From Podospora pseudocomata (lineage: Eukaryota; Ascomycota; Sordariomycetes; Sordariales; Podosporaceae), in contig NW_026946365.1 in the NCBI RefSeq assembly GCF_035222375.1, positions 186,001-250,000 on the forward strand: DNA of 64,000 nucleotides, given 5' to 3'. Positions within the stretch are counted from its first letter, which is position 1, and each line of letters starts with the position of its first letter. This document shows, piece after piece, positions 23,382 to 34,735 of the stretch. The notes below the pieces were generated by a model that was given only the letters and a program-made list of their open reading frames with translations, ran no database searches and had not been told where the DNA came from. A program made the position numbers and the translations under genes.

Positions 23382-24373
23382 TGTACAGAGTACCGGATAA
23401 TAGTAAAGAAATGTCCAGCTTTTGCTTCGTGATGCGTACATTTATTTGTAGTGTAGTGTAGTGTAAAGGGGTTCAGGGGCAAGGCTGCTTGTGGGGATCG
23501 CCAAGTTCCAAGTTCTGAAGGATGGTGCTTGGCGGGTAAAACGTGCATCTGAAACAAGCTTTGCAGTCCTGGAAATCGAGAGTTCGTCCCGTCTGGTGTG
23601 TCTGGGTCATGCCGGCAGATCATGGGATTTGGGTTGGACGCAAAGCGTAGGGCTATGCTTGGCTTTCCACACACATCCCGTGCCTCCCCTCCCTCCCCAA
23701 AGCAAGAGAGGCACGTAGTGTAGTGTAGGTGAATTAAAAAGCCTGCGTCGGACTTGTCAGACAGCCGCACCTCAGGTACCTGAACAGATCATGTTGCAGC
23801 ACCTGAAAGATGCCGACACGTGTCCAGGGCTTTCCGCATTGGGAAGCTGCTGGTCCAAGCGCTCCCTTGTGCGCGCGCCAACAGGGGGAGGTGGTATGGA
23901 TCAACGCGGTTTCAGAAAGCTTCAGACGGTCCAGAACACACGGGACACTGCCACCGTCAGCTCAACCCCTGCGCGGCCCAGCATCAGCAAGTGCAGCAGT
24001 GCCTGCCGCCAATTGATGGGTTGAGATTGATGATTCCTGACATTGGTTGATGAGAGCAATTGCCAATTGACATCCCGTCTCGTCTCGTCTTGTCTGTCTG
24101 TAAGATCTCGTATCCTACCTACCTATCTCCGTCCCCGATCGCCTCCTTACACCCCCCTCCTCCCTCCATTTTTTTCCCTTTCCTCTCTCCCTTCTCTTCC
24201 TTTTCTTTCTTTCTTGTCTTCTTCTCCTTTGCTTTGGCTTTCTCCCTCCTCGCCCTTCTCGTAGCTCCTTAGCCTCTGTGATCTAGCCATCAAAGACACA
24301 CTCACACCCTCTCGCTCACGACCGATCTTTCTCCCGTTGTGGCCATCCAACTGAAACTCCAAATCCACCCGCC
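23382..24373. other. Intergenic, long pyrimidine-rich leader
   Basis: The 3' flank of the MFS gene includes GTAGT-type short repeats (around 23450-23465 and 23717-23730). From about 24090 to 24270 the plus strand is almost only C and T, a typical fungal promoter/transcription-start tract for the bestrophin-like gene. No gene supported. Confidence 0.55.
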
Positions 24374-26100
24374 ATGTCCGACGATGGCCCTGCTGCCGGC
24401 GCCCCGGCTGGTCCTGTAGCTGAAGCTGGAGGGGCTGCCGGCCACAGCCAAGGCGGTCTTCACAGCGAAACAAGACCAAAGCGCATCAGCACCCACAGCC
24501 CCGTGATAGAGGACATTGCTTCGCTCACCTCGCCCCGGCTCTTCACCCCAAATCCCTTCAGTCGCAAGAACACATCGTTGGATATTGATGATTACTTTGT
24601 GAGTTCCTCCTGACCGGTCGGTCCCTTGGCTGTGGCGACGGAATGGCTGGATGAACCCAGGTGCTGATACTGCTCTGCAGACAGGTCCACGCGATATCCA
24701 GAAACACTCCAAATGGCCCATCTTCCTCCAGATGCATGGCAGCATCCTGCCCAAGATGATTCTGCCCTTGCTCGCTATTGGCGCCTGGGCGTCTCTCATC
24801 ACCATCCTTAGTATGAAGGTGTACATGCGTAGGTCCCTGTTGCCTTTGCTTTGTTTGCCACCGTGCGCACAACTAACGCAATGTCTTTCCCATAGTCGGC
24901 ATAAACAGCATTCTGCTCACCGTCCTCGGTTTTGTCGTCGGTCTGAGCTTGTCATTCCGCAGCTCCACGGCCTATGAGCGCTACAACGAAGGCAGAAAGT
25001 ACTGGGCGCAGCTGATTCTGGCAACCCAGAATTTGGGTCGGATCTACTGGGTGCACGCTTCTGGCCGCAAGGATGTGCCCGAAGAGAAGAAGGACCTGGT
25101 GAAGAGACGCGAAGTCCTGGAGAAGCTGTAAGTCCCCAGGCCGTGGAGAGTCTAGGCGCATGTGGGCTGACCTGTTGGCGTGACGACCAGTACCGCTATG
25201 AATCTTTTGGTGGCATTTGCTGTTGCCCTTAAGCACAAGCTGCGCTTCGAACCATACACGTGCTACGAGGACATCTCGAGTCTCATTTCGCACCTGGATA
25301 CCTTTGCCAAGGTGGCCACCGAGGAGGACCCCGAAAATGCGCACCGGACCTTCAAGCGCCCGAGTTTCTTCAAGAGCGTGGGCGAGTACCTGGGAGTGTC
25401 GTTTGCAGAAAGCAACCCACGCAAATCCCTTAAGAAGGCTGCCGTCCCCCTGGGCAACCTCCCCCTCGAGATTCTGTCGTACCTTGCCTCCTTCACCGAC
25501 GAGCTCGCCCTCAGCGGCCGCCTGCCCGTCACCATGCACCAGACCATGGCCTACAACAACATCATGTCGCTCAACGACGTGCTTGTGGGCACGGAAAGAG
25601 TGCTCACCACGCCGCTCCCCATTGCCTACTCGATCGCCATCGCCCAAATCACATGGGTGTACATCCTGCTGCTGCCCTTCCAGCTCGTCAAGGTGCTGGA
25701 GTGGATCACGATTCCCGCCACAGTTGCCGCGGCGTATATCATCCTGGGCATTCTGTTCATCGGTCGCGAAATCGAAAACCCTTTTGGCCAGGACGTCAAC
25801 GACCTACCCCTCGAGGCCTATGCTGCTCAGGTGGCCGCCGAGATGGACGTGATTGCCAGCCGTCCCGTCCGCCCCAGCTACGAGTGGATAGAATCCAAGG
25901 ACAACCACGTCCTGTGGCCCCTGTCCCACTCGGGCTGGCCCGTGTGGATGAACCGTCCCGAAGAAAAGATCCACGAGGCCGTCAACCACAAGGTCCTGGC
26001 CACCTTTCACAGCAAACGAGCCAAGGAAGAGGCGATTGCACAAGGAAAAGTGCACTCGGAAAAGAATGGCCACAAAACGGTGAGCGTGGAGGCCGTGTAG
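24374..26100 (+). CDS. Bestrophin-family (RFP-TM/UPF0187) membrane protein
   Basis: Predicted anion channel of the bestrophin superfamily; fungal members are poorly studied. Four exons: 24374-24598, 24681-24828, 24896-25127, 25191-26100, phases 0, 1 and 2, giving 504 residues. Introns are 82, 67 and 63 nt with GTGAGT, GTAGGT and GTAAGT donors. Seen: a disordered N-terminus (about 1-75), HGSILPKMILPLLAIGAWAS as the first helix, VLGFVVGLSLSFRSSTAYER then YNEGRKYW (the most characteristic family motif), and two more helices near YSIAIAQITWVYILLLPFQL and VAAAYIILGILFIG. The segment EIENPFGQDVNDLPLE after the last helix is strongly conserved in the family. C-terminal about 100 residues are cytosolic. 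Confidence 0.9.
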
Positions 26101-26419
26101 GCTGTGTAGGCAGAGTAAGGGGCGTCTTGAATTTGTGTATGAAGGAAAAACGGCGGGGCGAGGAAGTGTCGGGGGTTGGAAATGGTCTGGTCATGACAAA
26201 ATAAGCCAAAATGATACATGGAATGGCGTCGAGCATTTTGTTTCGCTTTCTACAAATCTTTTTTTCTCCTTCCTCCCTTTGCTTGTCTCATAACCACACG
26301 ACAACGCTGGGGTTATTTTCGTCACACATACCTATTAACCATCTAATAAATATTGATCATGCACATGGTTAGCTCTTCTCTGTCCCATTCTTCTCCCACC
26401 AAACTTTTGTCTTGGGCTT
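26101..26419. other. Convergent 3' flank
   Basis: About 320 bp between convergent genes (bestrophin-like and the membrane coiled-coil gene); AT-rich and T-rich runs suit polyadenylation. Nothing else seen. Confidence 0.5.
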
Positions 26420-28131
26420 TCAACGATAGGGCAACGTGCGAGCCATCTCCTTGATGTCTCGATCCTGCTTGTACTCGGCAATGCTGTGCTTGCCGGCAAC
26501 ATGGCTGACCAATGTCTCCTCGGTTTTACACAACGTGTCTCGATCGCGATGACACAGGCATAGGTAACAGGCGTACCCTGAATCTGGACGATGACACTTT
26601 GCCACAAACCGCGGGGTCAATATGAAGGACTTAGTATCGACCTTTTCGTCTTTGTCGCCGTAGCGGCTTCCACGTGAAGATGATCTTCCTCGACGTTCCC
26701 AGTCCCGATCCCGGTCTCGGATAACCACCTCCTTTTCGATTCGCCAGGAGGATTGACACCCCTCTCTCTCATCTCGGCCCGCCGGGGGATTCTCTAGCAG
26801 GGTACCGCACGCCGGGCAGGTGACGTGGACCAGTGTGGGAGACGGGCTGTGCTGCAAGTCTACCGCATATGGGCAGAACAGAGGGCCTTTTCTGTTGGTG
26901 CCGCTCCGGATGTCGTCATGATACAGACTGGCGGCTGCTGCAGGAGGGAGTGCTTTTCGTACAGGTGGATGGTCCCAGCCAGCCTCACTTGCTGCATCTC
27001 CTCGAAGAGAGGGCGTGGAGGACGTACGGCGGATGGGCGCTCCGGGCCTTGGCCCTCGTCTCGGGATCGGGGCGGACTGGAGGAAACGCTGATACTGGTC
27101 TTGGAGGGCGCGAATGCTGCCCTCGCGCGCAAACTCGGATGTGTTGTACAGCCTGCTCAGATCTGGCGGTTGGCCAGTAAGCAGGGCTTCCTCCAAGAGC
27201 TTGATCACTGTGCTCTGGAGTACTATGATTTGGCTCTGCAGCTGGGTTTGGGCGACCACTGGTCAGGAAAGCCAACAGTCAGCACGTCGTTCCTGGGGAA
27301 AGGTAGAGCGGGACTGGAGGTCTTACGGTCACCCCGGGCAAACTTTTGTCCCATCGTATTGTAGAAGCGGTCGTACTCTCGCTGGATACTTGGGCCGCCG
27401 TGCTGAAGAGAGCGTCGAAGATGGCGGGCGCCATCATCGTCTCGGTCGTGGTCATCATCCGCATCGGAATCAGACGCGGAACCGCCACCCTTTGCTCTCT
27501 TTCTCTGACCCTGTTTGCCTTGCTCGTCCTTCAGTTTCGTCCTCTCTTCCTCGGCCGTGTTCAAACGCGCCTCGAGCTCCTTGATTCGTTTGTTTTGGCC
27601 CTTGTCCCGCTTCCTCTGCCGGCGCTGCTCGACCAAGCGGTCGTAGAGGTTGATGCCTGTGATGAATGTGCCTGCAATGGTCGAGATGAGCGTTGCAAGG
27701 ACAAATGCTTGCTGCGGGAGCTGTCAGCTTTCACGTCGTCAAACGCAAGAGAGATGGATGCTCTACTTGCCTTCAACTCTTTTTTCTCAGCCAAGTTGGC
27801 AGCGTCCATGGCTGCTGCTGGTCGGTTGTCGATGGCGGCTTCTGCACAATAGACGGTCGATAGCGACGTTTGCTGGCTAGAACTGGAGGGGAATTACGGA
27901 TAATTAAAATAGGACATCTGATCGACATGCAATACGGCCCAAGTACCGACCCCGGGCCCAAGATGGCATTCCTCTGGCACCCTCGACATCATCCCGCATG
28001 GGCTGTCTCGGTTCTGTGGTGTGTTGTGTCCCGTCGAAGATACAGGGGCTCCAACCCATGACATCATGGTTGCTATTGAAGTCACTGGCAATTGGCTGCT
28101 GGCTGCCATTGGACGGGTGGGTGCAGATCAT
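26420..28131 (-). CDS. Hypothetical membrane coiled-coil protein with cysteine clusters
   Basis: Four exons rebuilt by frame: 28131-27951, 27841-27771, 27711-27327, 27258-26420, giving 491 residues (467 if started at the ATG at 28059). The second intron uses a GC donor (AAG/GCAAGT ... CGCAG); the others are GT-AG, the first donor being a weak GTCGGT. The join of exons 2 and 3 creates KKELKQAFVLATL and ISTIAGTFITGINLYDR, a clear membrane-like helix. It is followed by a basic coiled coil (NKRIKELEARLNTAEEER), an acidic Asp-rich stretch, VLQSTVIKLLEEALL and a C-terminal region with Cys pairs: CPACG, then CYLCLCHRDRDTLC and HVAGKH, reminiscent of zinc coordination. Role unknown. Confidence 0.72.
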
Positions 28132-28638
28132 GCATCTGGGGCTGCTATAGTACTAGGTGTCGGATCAGCTTCATCAGCATCGGTTGCATCCGAAGAGCCA
28201 AGTGGCACATCTGGAAGTGCTGTTGTCTGCTAGCGTCAGCAGGTCAAGTGACCGCCGTATGATGATGATGATGACGACGCTGCAGCAAGAGAGGTAAGAG
28301 GTAAGTAGGTAGGTAGTGTTATTCTGTAGGTACTGCGGGTCACACTGTGGCTCGTGCACTTGCCCTTCACCCTTAGGTATCGTTCACAAATATCGAACGG
28401 GCCGCCCGCCAGCTGAAGGCGGGGGTTAGGTAAGGGGCTGCCCCTGACCGCCCAAGCACGGGGCTCCTGTCCAGCTTGAAACTGCCTGTGCTGTCCATCG
28501 GTGCCTGGACCCGACCCGTGTCGGGTGCCCTTCCTCGCAGCGCGTCCCCGGCCGATTTGAACCACCTACTCCGTAATATCCCCCGATCCAATTGAAGCTG
28601 AGCTGCAACCACCACGCGGACAGCAGGCCAACCTCACA
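28132..28638. other. Divergent promoter region
   Basis: Between the coiled-coil gene (-) and AP-2 mu (+). Contains an ATGATG trinucleotide run at about 28258-28275 and repeated AGGTA motifs near 28290-28315. No gene seen. Confidence 0.5.
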
Positions 28639-30105
28639 ATGCTGTCGGGAATCCTCATCTTCAACCAGAAGGGCGAGAATCTAATCTTCCGTGCCTTTCG
28701 CAACGACTGCCGCCCGCGTCTCGCCGATGTCTTCCGCATTCAGGTCATCAGCAATGCCCAGGTCCGCTCACCCATCCTGACCCTCGGCAGCACCACCTTC
28801 AGCCATGTCAAGCACGAGAACATTTACCTGGTGGCCATCACCAAGAGCAACGCCAATGCCGCTCTCGTTTTCGAGTTTCTCTACCGCTTGATCCAGCTCG
28901 GCCGTGGCTACTTTGCCAAGTTTGACGAGGAGGCCGTCAAGAACAACTTCGTCCTGGTTTATGAGCTCCTGGATGGTGTGTTTGTCTTGTTTGCTTATCT
29001 GCCTGTTGTCTGCCGCGGCGGCCGCTGCTAACGGTGCTCTCTCTCTCTCCCTTTTGCGCAGAAATTATCGACTTTGGCTATCCCCAAAACACCGAGACCG
29101 ACACGCTCAAGATGTACATCACCACCGAGGGCGTCAGGTCGGAACGCGCCGTCGAGGACTCGGCCAAGATCACCATGCAGGCCACGGGCGCGCTGTCGTG
29201 GCGCAAGGCTGATGTCAAGTACCGCAAGAACGAGGCCTTTGTCGATGTCATTGAGGATGTGAATCTTCTGATGAGCGCAACCGGCTCCGTGCTCCGAGCC
29301 GACGTCACCGGCCAGATTATCATGCGCGCCTACCTGAGCGGGACACCCGAGTGCAAGTTTGGCCTCAACGACCGCCTGCTTCTTGACAACGACGGCATGC
29401 AGACTCTTCCGAGCGGGAACAGGCAGGGGAGCAAGGCAACCAAGGCGGCTGCCGGCAGTGTGACGCTGGAGGACTGCCAGTTCCACCAATGCGTCAAGCT
29501 GGGCAAGTTTGACAGCGACCGCATCATCTCGTTTGTGCCGCCTGACGGCGAGTTTGAGCTGATGCGCTACCGTGCCACCGAAAACGTCAATCTGCCCTTC
29601 AAGGTCCACGCCATCGTCAACGAGGTCGGCAAGACAAAGGTCGAGTACAGCATCGGTGTGCGCGCCAACTTTGGCTCCAAGCTTTTTGCCACCAACGTTA
29701 TTGTCCGCATCCCGACCCCCCTTAACACGGCTAGGATCACGGAGCGGTGCACCCAGGGAAAGGCCAAGTACGAGCCGTCGGAAAACAACATAGTCTGGAA
29801 AATCGGCCGCTTCACCGGCCAGAGCGAGTTCGTGCTGAGCGCCGAGGCCGAGCTGACCAGCATGACCAACCAAAAGGCCTGGAGCCGACCGCCACTGAGT
29901 ATGAGCTTCAGCCTCTTGATGTTCACCAGCTCCGGGCTGCTGGTCCGATACCTAAAAGTATTCGAGAAGAGCAACTACTCCAGCGTCAAGTGGGTGAGGT
30001 ACATGACGAGGGCCGGGAGCTACGAGATCAGGTCAGTTTGCCAACCCAACTGGCTTTTAGAGGTGGGGGAAGTGTCCAAGCTAACACGGCCATGCCAGGT
30101 TCTAA
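28639..30105 (+). CDS. apm4: AP-2 clathrin adaptor complex mu subunit
   Basis: Mu chain of the plasma-membrane AP-2 adaptor, which selects cargo for clathrin endocytosis. Exons 28639-28975, 29062-30031 and a 7-nt last exon 30099-30105, giving 437 residues. The last exon adds only the terminal Arg(completing)-Phe-stop, which restores the family ending SYEIRF. Longin domain: MLSGILIFNQKGENLIFRAF, VYELLDEIIDFGYPQNTE. Mu-homology domain: ALSWRKADVKYRKNEAFVDV, GLNDRLLL, ISFVPPDGEFELMRYR, VKWVRYMTRAGSYEIR. The tetrapeptide after the longin domain and the MTRAGSYEIR end separate it from AP-1 mu. A Lys/Gly-rich insert (NRQGSKATKAAAG) sits between. Micro-exon at the end would be missed by most gene callers. 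Confidence 0.95.
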
Positions 30106-30617
30106 CCCCGTTTACTAATACCATGTGTCTTCTTTGGTGTGTCGCGGTATCTGCTGCATTGCATAGCACTGGCGTTCGGCGGCGTTTGGTTATTTCAAGA
30201 GCATGCGAGAATCTAATGATACACAACTTGATCGGGAATGGGAAAAACAAAACACCGTCTCCCCCCGTGGCAGACCAGGACATGGCAGCCCACGCCAGCG
30301 GTTCTGCACAACGGAACTTTGATGTCTCCTCGGAATCACGTACTCCCTTCGCTGTTGCATGTGCTACCTCTTGGAGGGTGACAGGCGGGATGGGCCCCCA
30401 GAGCTGACGAGGTGGCGGCGCCCCGTCTCGATCATTTCTCTGGTTCCCATAACCTTATGTTCAGATGGCTTGCTGGCAAACCACTGCTAGCAGCCTGCGG
30501 ACTTCCGGTTAACCCTGATCTTCTCGCTTCGTTCCGAGAGCACCCTGACAACCGCCTCCATCCTTTAACCGCGCTCTCGTCGATGGCTTTTAGCGTAAAA
30601 ACCGCCTGGTTTTGATC
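30106..30617. other. Intergenic
   Basis: The 3' flank of AP-2 mu and the promoter of the GH16 gene. No gene supported. Confidence 0.5.
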
Positions 30618-31870
30618 ATGCGCTGCTCTCTCTCTCCGTCGTGGCCTCGTTCTCTGCTGCTAGGTGCCGTGGCCTTGTGTGCCCTGGCCACCGCCCAAAC
30701 CTACACAAGCTGTAACCCAACGGCCAGTGAGTGCCCAGATAGCCGTTTGAGGTCCTCTCAAGGGACAGATGGCAGCTGACCAGACTTTGTGCAGAGCGCT
30801 GTCCCCCTGATGTTGGCCTGCCCGTTCCCAAGTACAGCATTGACTTCCGCAATGGCCCGGACAACAACCATTGGTCATCTGTTGGCACGGGGTCCGTCAC
30901 GTACACGCCCAATTTCGGCGCTGCCTTCACTATCAACAAGCAAGGTGACTCCCCCACCATAGAGACAGCCTGGTACTTCTTTTTTGGCCGTGCCGAGGTG
31001 CACTTGAGGGCAGCCAGTGGCACGGGCATCGTCAGTTGTGTGGTCCTAGAGTCGGATGACTTGGACGAAATTGACTGGGAATGGATCGGCGGCGAACGGA
31101 AAGAGGTGCAAACCAACTACTTTGGGAAAGGGAACACAACCACCTGGGACCGTGGCGGCAAGACCGCCATGGGAGACACCCAAGGGCTGATACATAACTA
31201 CACCATCGACTGGACCCCAAGCCTAGTAACATGGTATATCGACGGTGCCATTGTCAGAACCCTGGCCTATCAAGATGCCCTCGGTGGCCGCAATTTTCCT
31301 CAGACGCCCATGAGGCTGAAACTGGGCATTTGGGCCGGAGGGGATTCAAATAATCCAAACGGGACAATTGACTGGGCCGGCGGCGTCACCAACTACACCC
31401 AGGGGCCGTTTACCATGTACGTAGAGAGCGTCTCGGTCACGAATCTGAATCCAGCGGCGAGCTATTTTTACTCGGATTTGTCCGGAAGCTGGAAAAGCAT
31501 CTCCATGACAAATGTCACAACTGGACCTGTGCCAAACCAAGCCCCAAAACCGATGCCGGTAGGAGAGAGCGGCGGTGGCCAGGGTCGTGAGAAAGGGACA
31601 GACAAAAGAGACAAGGGCGGAATCACCAGTGACGAGGAGCCCTTTGTGACCCACGACGTGACCGAAACAGCATCTGGCGTGGCTTCCTCGGCGACCGGTT
31701 TTGTCGGACATGGTGGAAACCCCATCATAACAACCACCATGGTTTCCCCAGACCACCCTACGGAGCCTGCCAACATCATTTCCGGAGGAAGTAGCTTGAC
31801 GACTCGATTTGGTCTTGTGGGGATCTTGAGTGTTGCGGTGTGTACAGTGGGAATGCTGGCAGCAGTTTAA
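30618..31870 (+). CDS. GH16 Crh-like cell-wall transglycosylase, probably GPI-anchored
   Basis: Fungal Crh/Crf proteins link chitin to beta-glucan in the cell wall. Exons 30618-30726 and 30795-31870 (68-nt intron GTGAGT ... TGCAG, phase 1) give 394 residues. Signal peptide MRCSLSPSWPRSLLLGAVAL continues to ALATAQT. The GH16 catalytic signature DEIDWEW is at about residues 127-133 (two Glu and the helper Asp present), with VQTNYFGKGNTTTWDR and YTIDWTPSLVTWYIDG downstream as in Crh proteins. The last 22 residues are hydrophobic (FGLVGILSVAVCTVGMLAAV), preceded by a Ser/Gly-rich stretch, fitting a GPI-attachment signal. Ser/Thr-rich linker from about 290 on. No CBM18 was seen. Confidence 0.9.
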
Positions 31871-32560
31871 CTTCTTTGTTGGATTCGTATGGCTGGAGTC
31901 TTTCTTATTGAAAAGTTGATAGTATGGGCACCTACCTAAGCAAACCTTTCCTTGCAAAACTCATTAGAGACATTTGGAGAATATTAGTAGTTCAAAACGA
32001 AGACCTACTACTTACAAACTGCTCGACGCAAGCTCCATTGTGAAATCGTATCCGACTGGTTGCAAGCCTCGACCAGTGGCCTTCTTATCTTGCTGTCTGC
32101 GAGCAACTAGGTGGGTGAGTATGTAAGGGTGCTCAGGGTGGAAACAGAGGTCTTGGCCTAGCTGAACACACGATAAACCAAAGTCGAGTTAAGGTAACTC
32201 CATGTAGGCGATGTTGGAACCAATCTTGGATGGTTGGTAACAGTTTAACAAGGAACCCATAGAGCAACCAAGTCTCCCGGCGATCATCCCGAGCCTTCTG
32301 CAACACATAGCAAGTTTGAGCTTAGCTGCTGATCGTATCTGTTTTCTACATGACAACGTATGATACAAACCACTCGGTGCTCTCGAAGTAGTTATATCAG
32401 TCGTACCTGTCTCTCAGGAGGTAGGTACGTGCACCAGCATCAGTGTATTTACAGCATCTCATCCAACGATGCATTTGTCGTGACATGGCTCCTATGACAC
32501 ATTCATCCGCCACGGATGAACTTCCCGAGCAATTTCACGAGAAAATCTCGAGGAACGTCT
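31871..32560. other. Intergenic
   Basis: Between the convergent GH16 (+) and GH79 (-) genes. No open frame with recognisable features. Confidence 0.5.
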
Positions 32561-34175
32561 TCACAGATACACCAGCAATGCCTCGGACGCGGCCAAGCTC
32601 AACGTAACACTCCCCGCTCTCACGCTAGCCTCCTCCACCTGTTCGATTCCTTGTTTCACACATGTTCCGTCTTGAAAAGTCTGACCACCAAAGGTGGCGG
32701 GACTAGACCTGTCGGATCTGGAAGTAGCACTACTCCCAGTCAGTCTTTTGGACAGGACGCTCGTGAGGCCGGAAGGCAGTCCAGTCAACGTGAAGCTTTC
32801 TCTCGATCTGGTCCCCGATTCGTAGTAGTTGGAGTTGATGAGCAAGATTCGGATGGGCTTGTTGTCCTTGTAGATGGCGTATCCCCCAAAGTTATTCGAG
32901 AAGCTATCCAACGGAGCAATTCTTTGTGCTTCTGCCAGGGCCGCCGTGATGAAGTAAGCCCCATAATAAGGGTTTCCCATACTGAACCTGCCCCACCAAC
33001 AGTACTGGCAGTTTCCGATAGTTCCCTGGTGGAAGTAGATAGACTTGATGCCCAATAATAGGGACTGGGCGACATAGTCTACGATCCACAAAGCGGCGCC
33101 GAATGTTGGGCTTATGCCACCCCCTCCTGCGAGAATGCTGTTAGTAGCCGCAGAAAACACAGACGTTATATAGGACAAACCTTGGGTTGCGCTGTTTGTC
33201 TCCCCCATGATATAGTCCTTGCCAGCAGCTCTGGCTGCTGCAGCTTCAGCCTTGAAGGGTGCAATCTGTGTCGCAATCGCGCTATGGCTCATGAGTCTTG
33301 CCAAATTGTAGGTCCCTGCCCACTGTGGGTAATTATGCGAGTTGAAATTTTTGACAGCTGTCATCGCGTTTCCTTCCTCTCTGGCCAGATTCGCATTGTT
33401 GAATTTGTCTGTCCCAAAGAAGACGCCCGCGGAGATGATGCTGGAAGTTGTCAGATTGCTGGCCAAGGCCCTCTGCCATTCAACCTGACTGGCACGGTCC
33501 CGAGCTGCGTTCCAGGTGCCACCAGCGATCGGGTCGCTATTCGTGTAGAAGTTGGGTTCGTTGCCGAGCTCGATCGAGTCCAGGTTTCTCATCCTTTGGT
33601 GAGCGAGCCTTGAAGCTGCGAGAGTGTTGCCCAGATTATTCAGTCGCCTGTTGAGTCCAATTATAACCTTCCCGGGGTATGAGGCCGCCAAGTCGAAAAA
33701 CGAAGGGCCAAACGTCAGACTCATGGGTGCATCAGCGGGGTTGCTGACAGAGTAAGTGACTGCTGCCGATGATTGGGCATTATATGTTGCCCGGTCTCTG
33801 GTGATATCCATTAGAGCGTGAACCCGAGGTGTCTTCATACAAGATATGCTTACTGCGTTGTTCCACCAACCCTTACCGGCGGCCATGAGCCGGTGAGATC
33901 TTTGAAGTTCTTCAAGCACGTCATGGTGGCCGTGACATTTTCCATGTAGCCAGGGAAAGTGAAGAATTCCAGTCTGTCCTAGAATGTCAGCCAGAGGTGC
34001 CTTGAGTTTCACTCGAGGGGAGACAGGAGTTGACCTACGACACGCCCACCGGCGCCGGATCTAGGAGAGGACTGGCATTCGATGGAGGCGATGATAGCAC
34101 GCTGTACGAAACAGCTGCTACTAGATGTGGTGCATAGGTTGCAAGCCGCAGGAAACTCAATCTGCTCACCATCAT
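32561..34175 (-). CDS. GH79 beta-glucuronidase-like protein
   Basis: Family 79 retaining glycosidase, secreted; fungal members remove glucuronic acid from arabinogalactan or related glycans. The catalytic pair is visible: acid/base Glu in ELGNEPNFY and nucleophile Glu in IMGETNS, followed by the GH79 C-terminal beta domain (SFTLTGLPSGLTSVLSKRLT). Proposed exons: 34175-34039 (MMVSRLSFLRLATYAPHLVA, signal-like), 33973-33877 (adds LEFFTFPGYMENVTATM and NFKDLTGSWPP), then a last exon ending at 32561. The second join is uncertain: after the GTAAGG donor the expected Arg-Ile-Gly-Gly is not seen, the available frame reading TPRVHALMDITRDRATY. Either the acceptor is different or the segment has diverged. 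It is the last host gene before the repeat compartment. Confidence 0.78.
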
Positions 34176-34735
34176 TGCTAGATAGGAAAACCAACAGGAA
34201 ATAGTATACAACTTCAAGACAACGAGTTAGTTATTGGTCATAAGGACGTCTCCATTTTATCCTATATTGAAGAATTCTGTCAACACAAGAAAGGTTGCGT
34301 TGCAATGCCTAGCTCGGGTTGCGTGTGGCATACAGGGGTTTGACAACTGGAGGTAGTAGTACCCCTTGTTGCAAAAGCTTGGAGCCGGCAAAATACAAAC
34401 ATGATGCGGAGAAACTTAGTTCATTGGTGGAAATAATAGGCCGTCGAAACTGGCTTGCCATGGCTAAAAGGAAGGAAACGTTTGTTTCACAGGGACATCG
34501 GAAACAACCCAATTCAGTCTCTACTCTACGAACATGACATCGAGACTTAAGGACAATGTCCAGGAAGACTCAGAGCTCCTGAACTTTACGATGGGAATTT
34601 TAGCTCAACTAGCTACACAGCACTATAGTAACATAATCCCTGCATCGTTTTTCGCGCTGATCTGTATCGCAGAACGACATGTCGGGCTGTTTCGCGAAGT
34701 GGGCAAAACATAAAGCCATCCCCATGGAAGCTAGG
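34176..34735. other. Border region upstream of GH79
   Basis: The promoter side of the GH79 gene merging into the repeat compartment. No gene seen. Confidence 0.5.

Noticed and set aside
16663-34175. A carbohydrate-enzyme or secondary-metabolite gene cluster
   Set aside because: GH6, GH16 and GH79 genes are separated by housekeeping genes and share no common regulator or promoter pattern that I can see.
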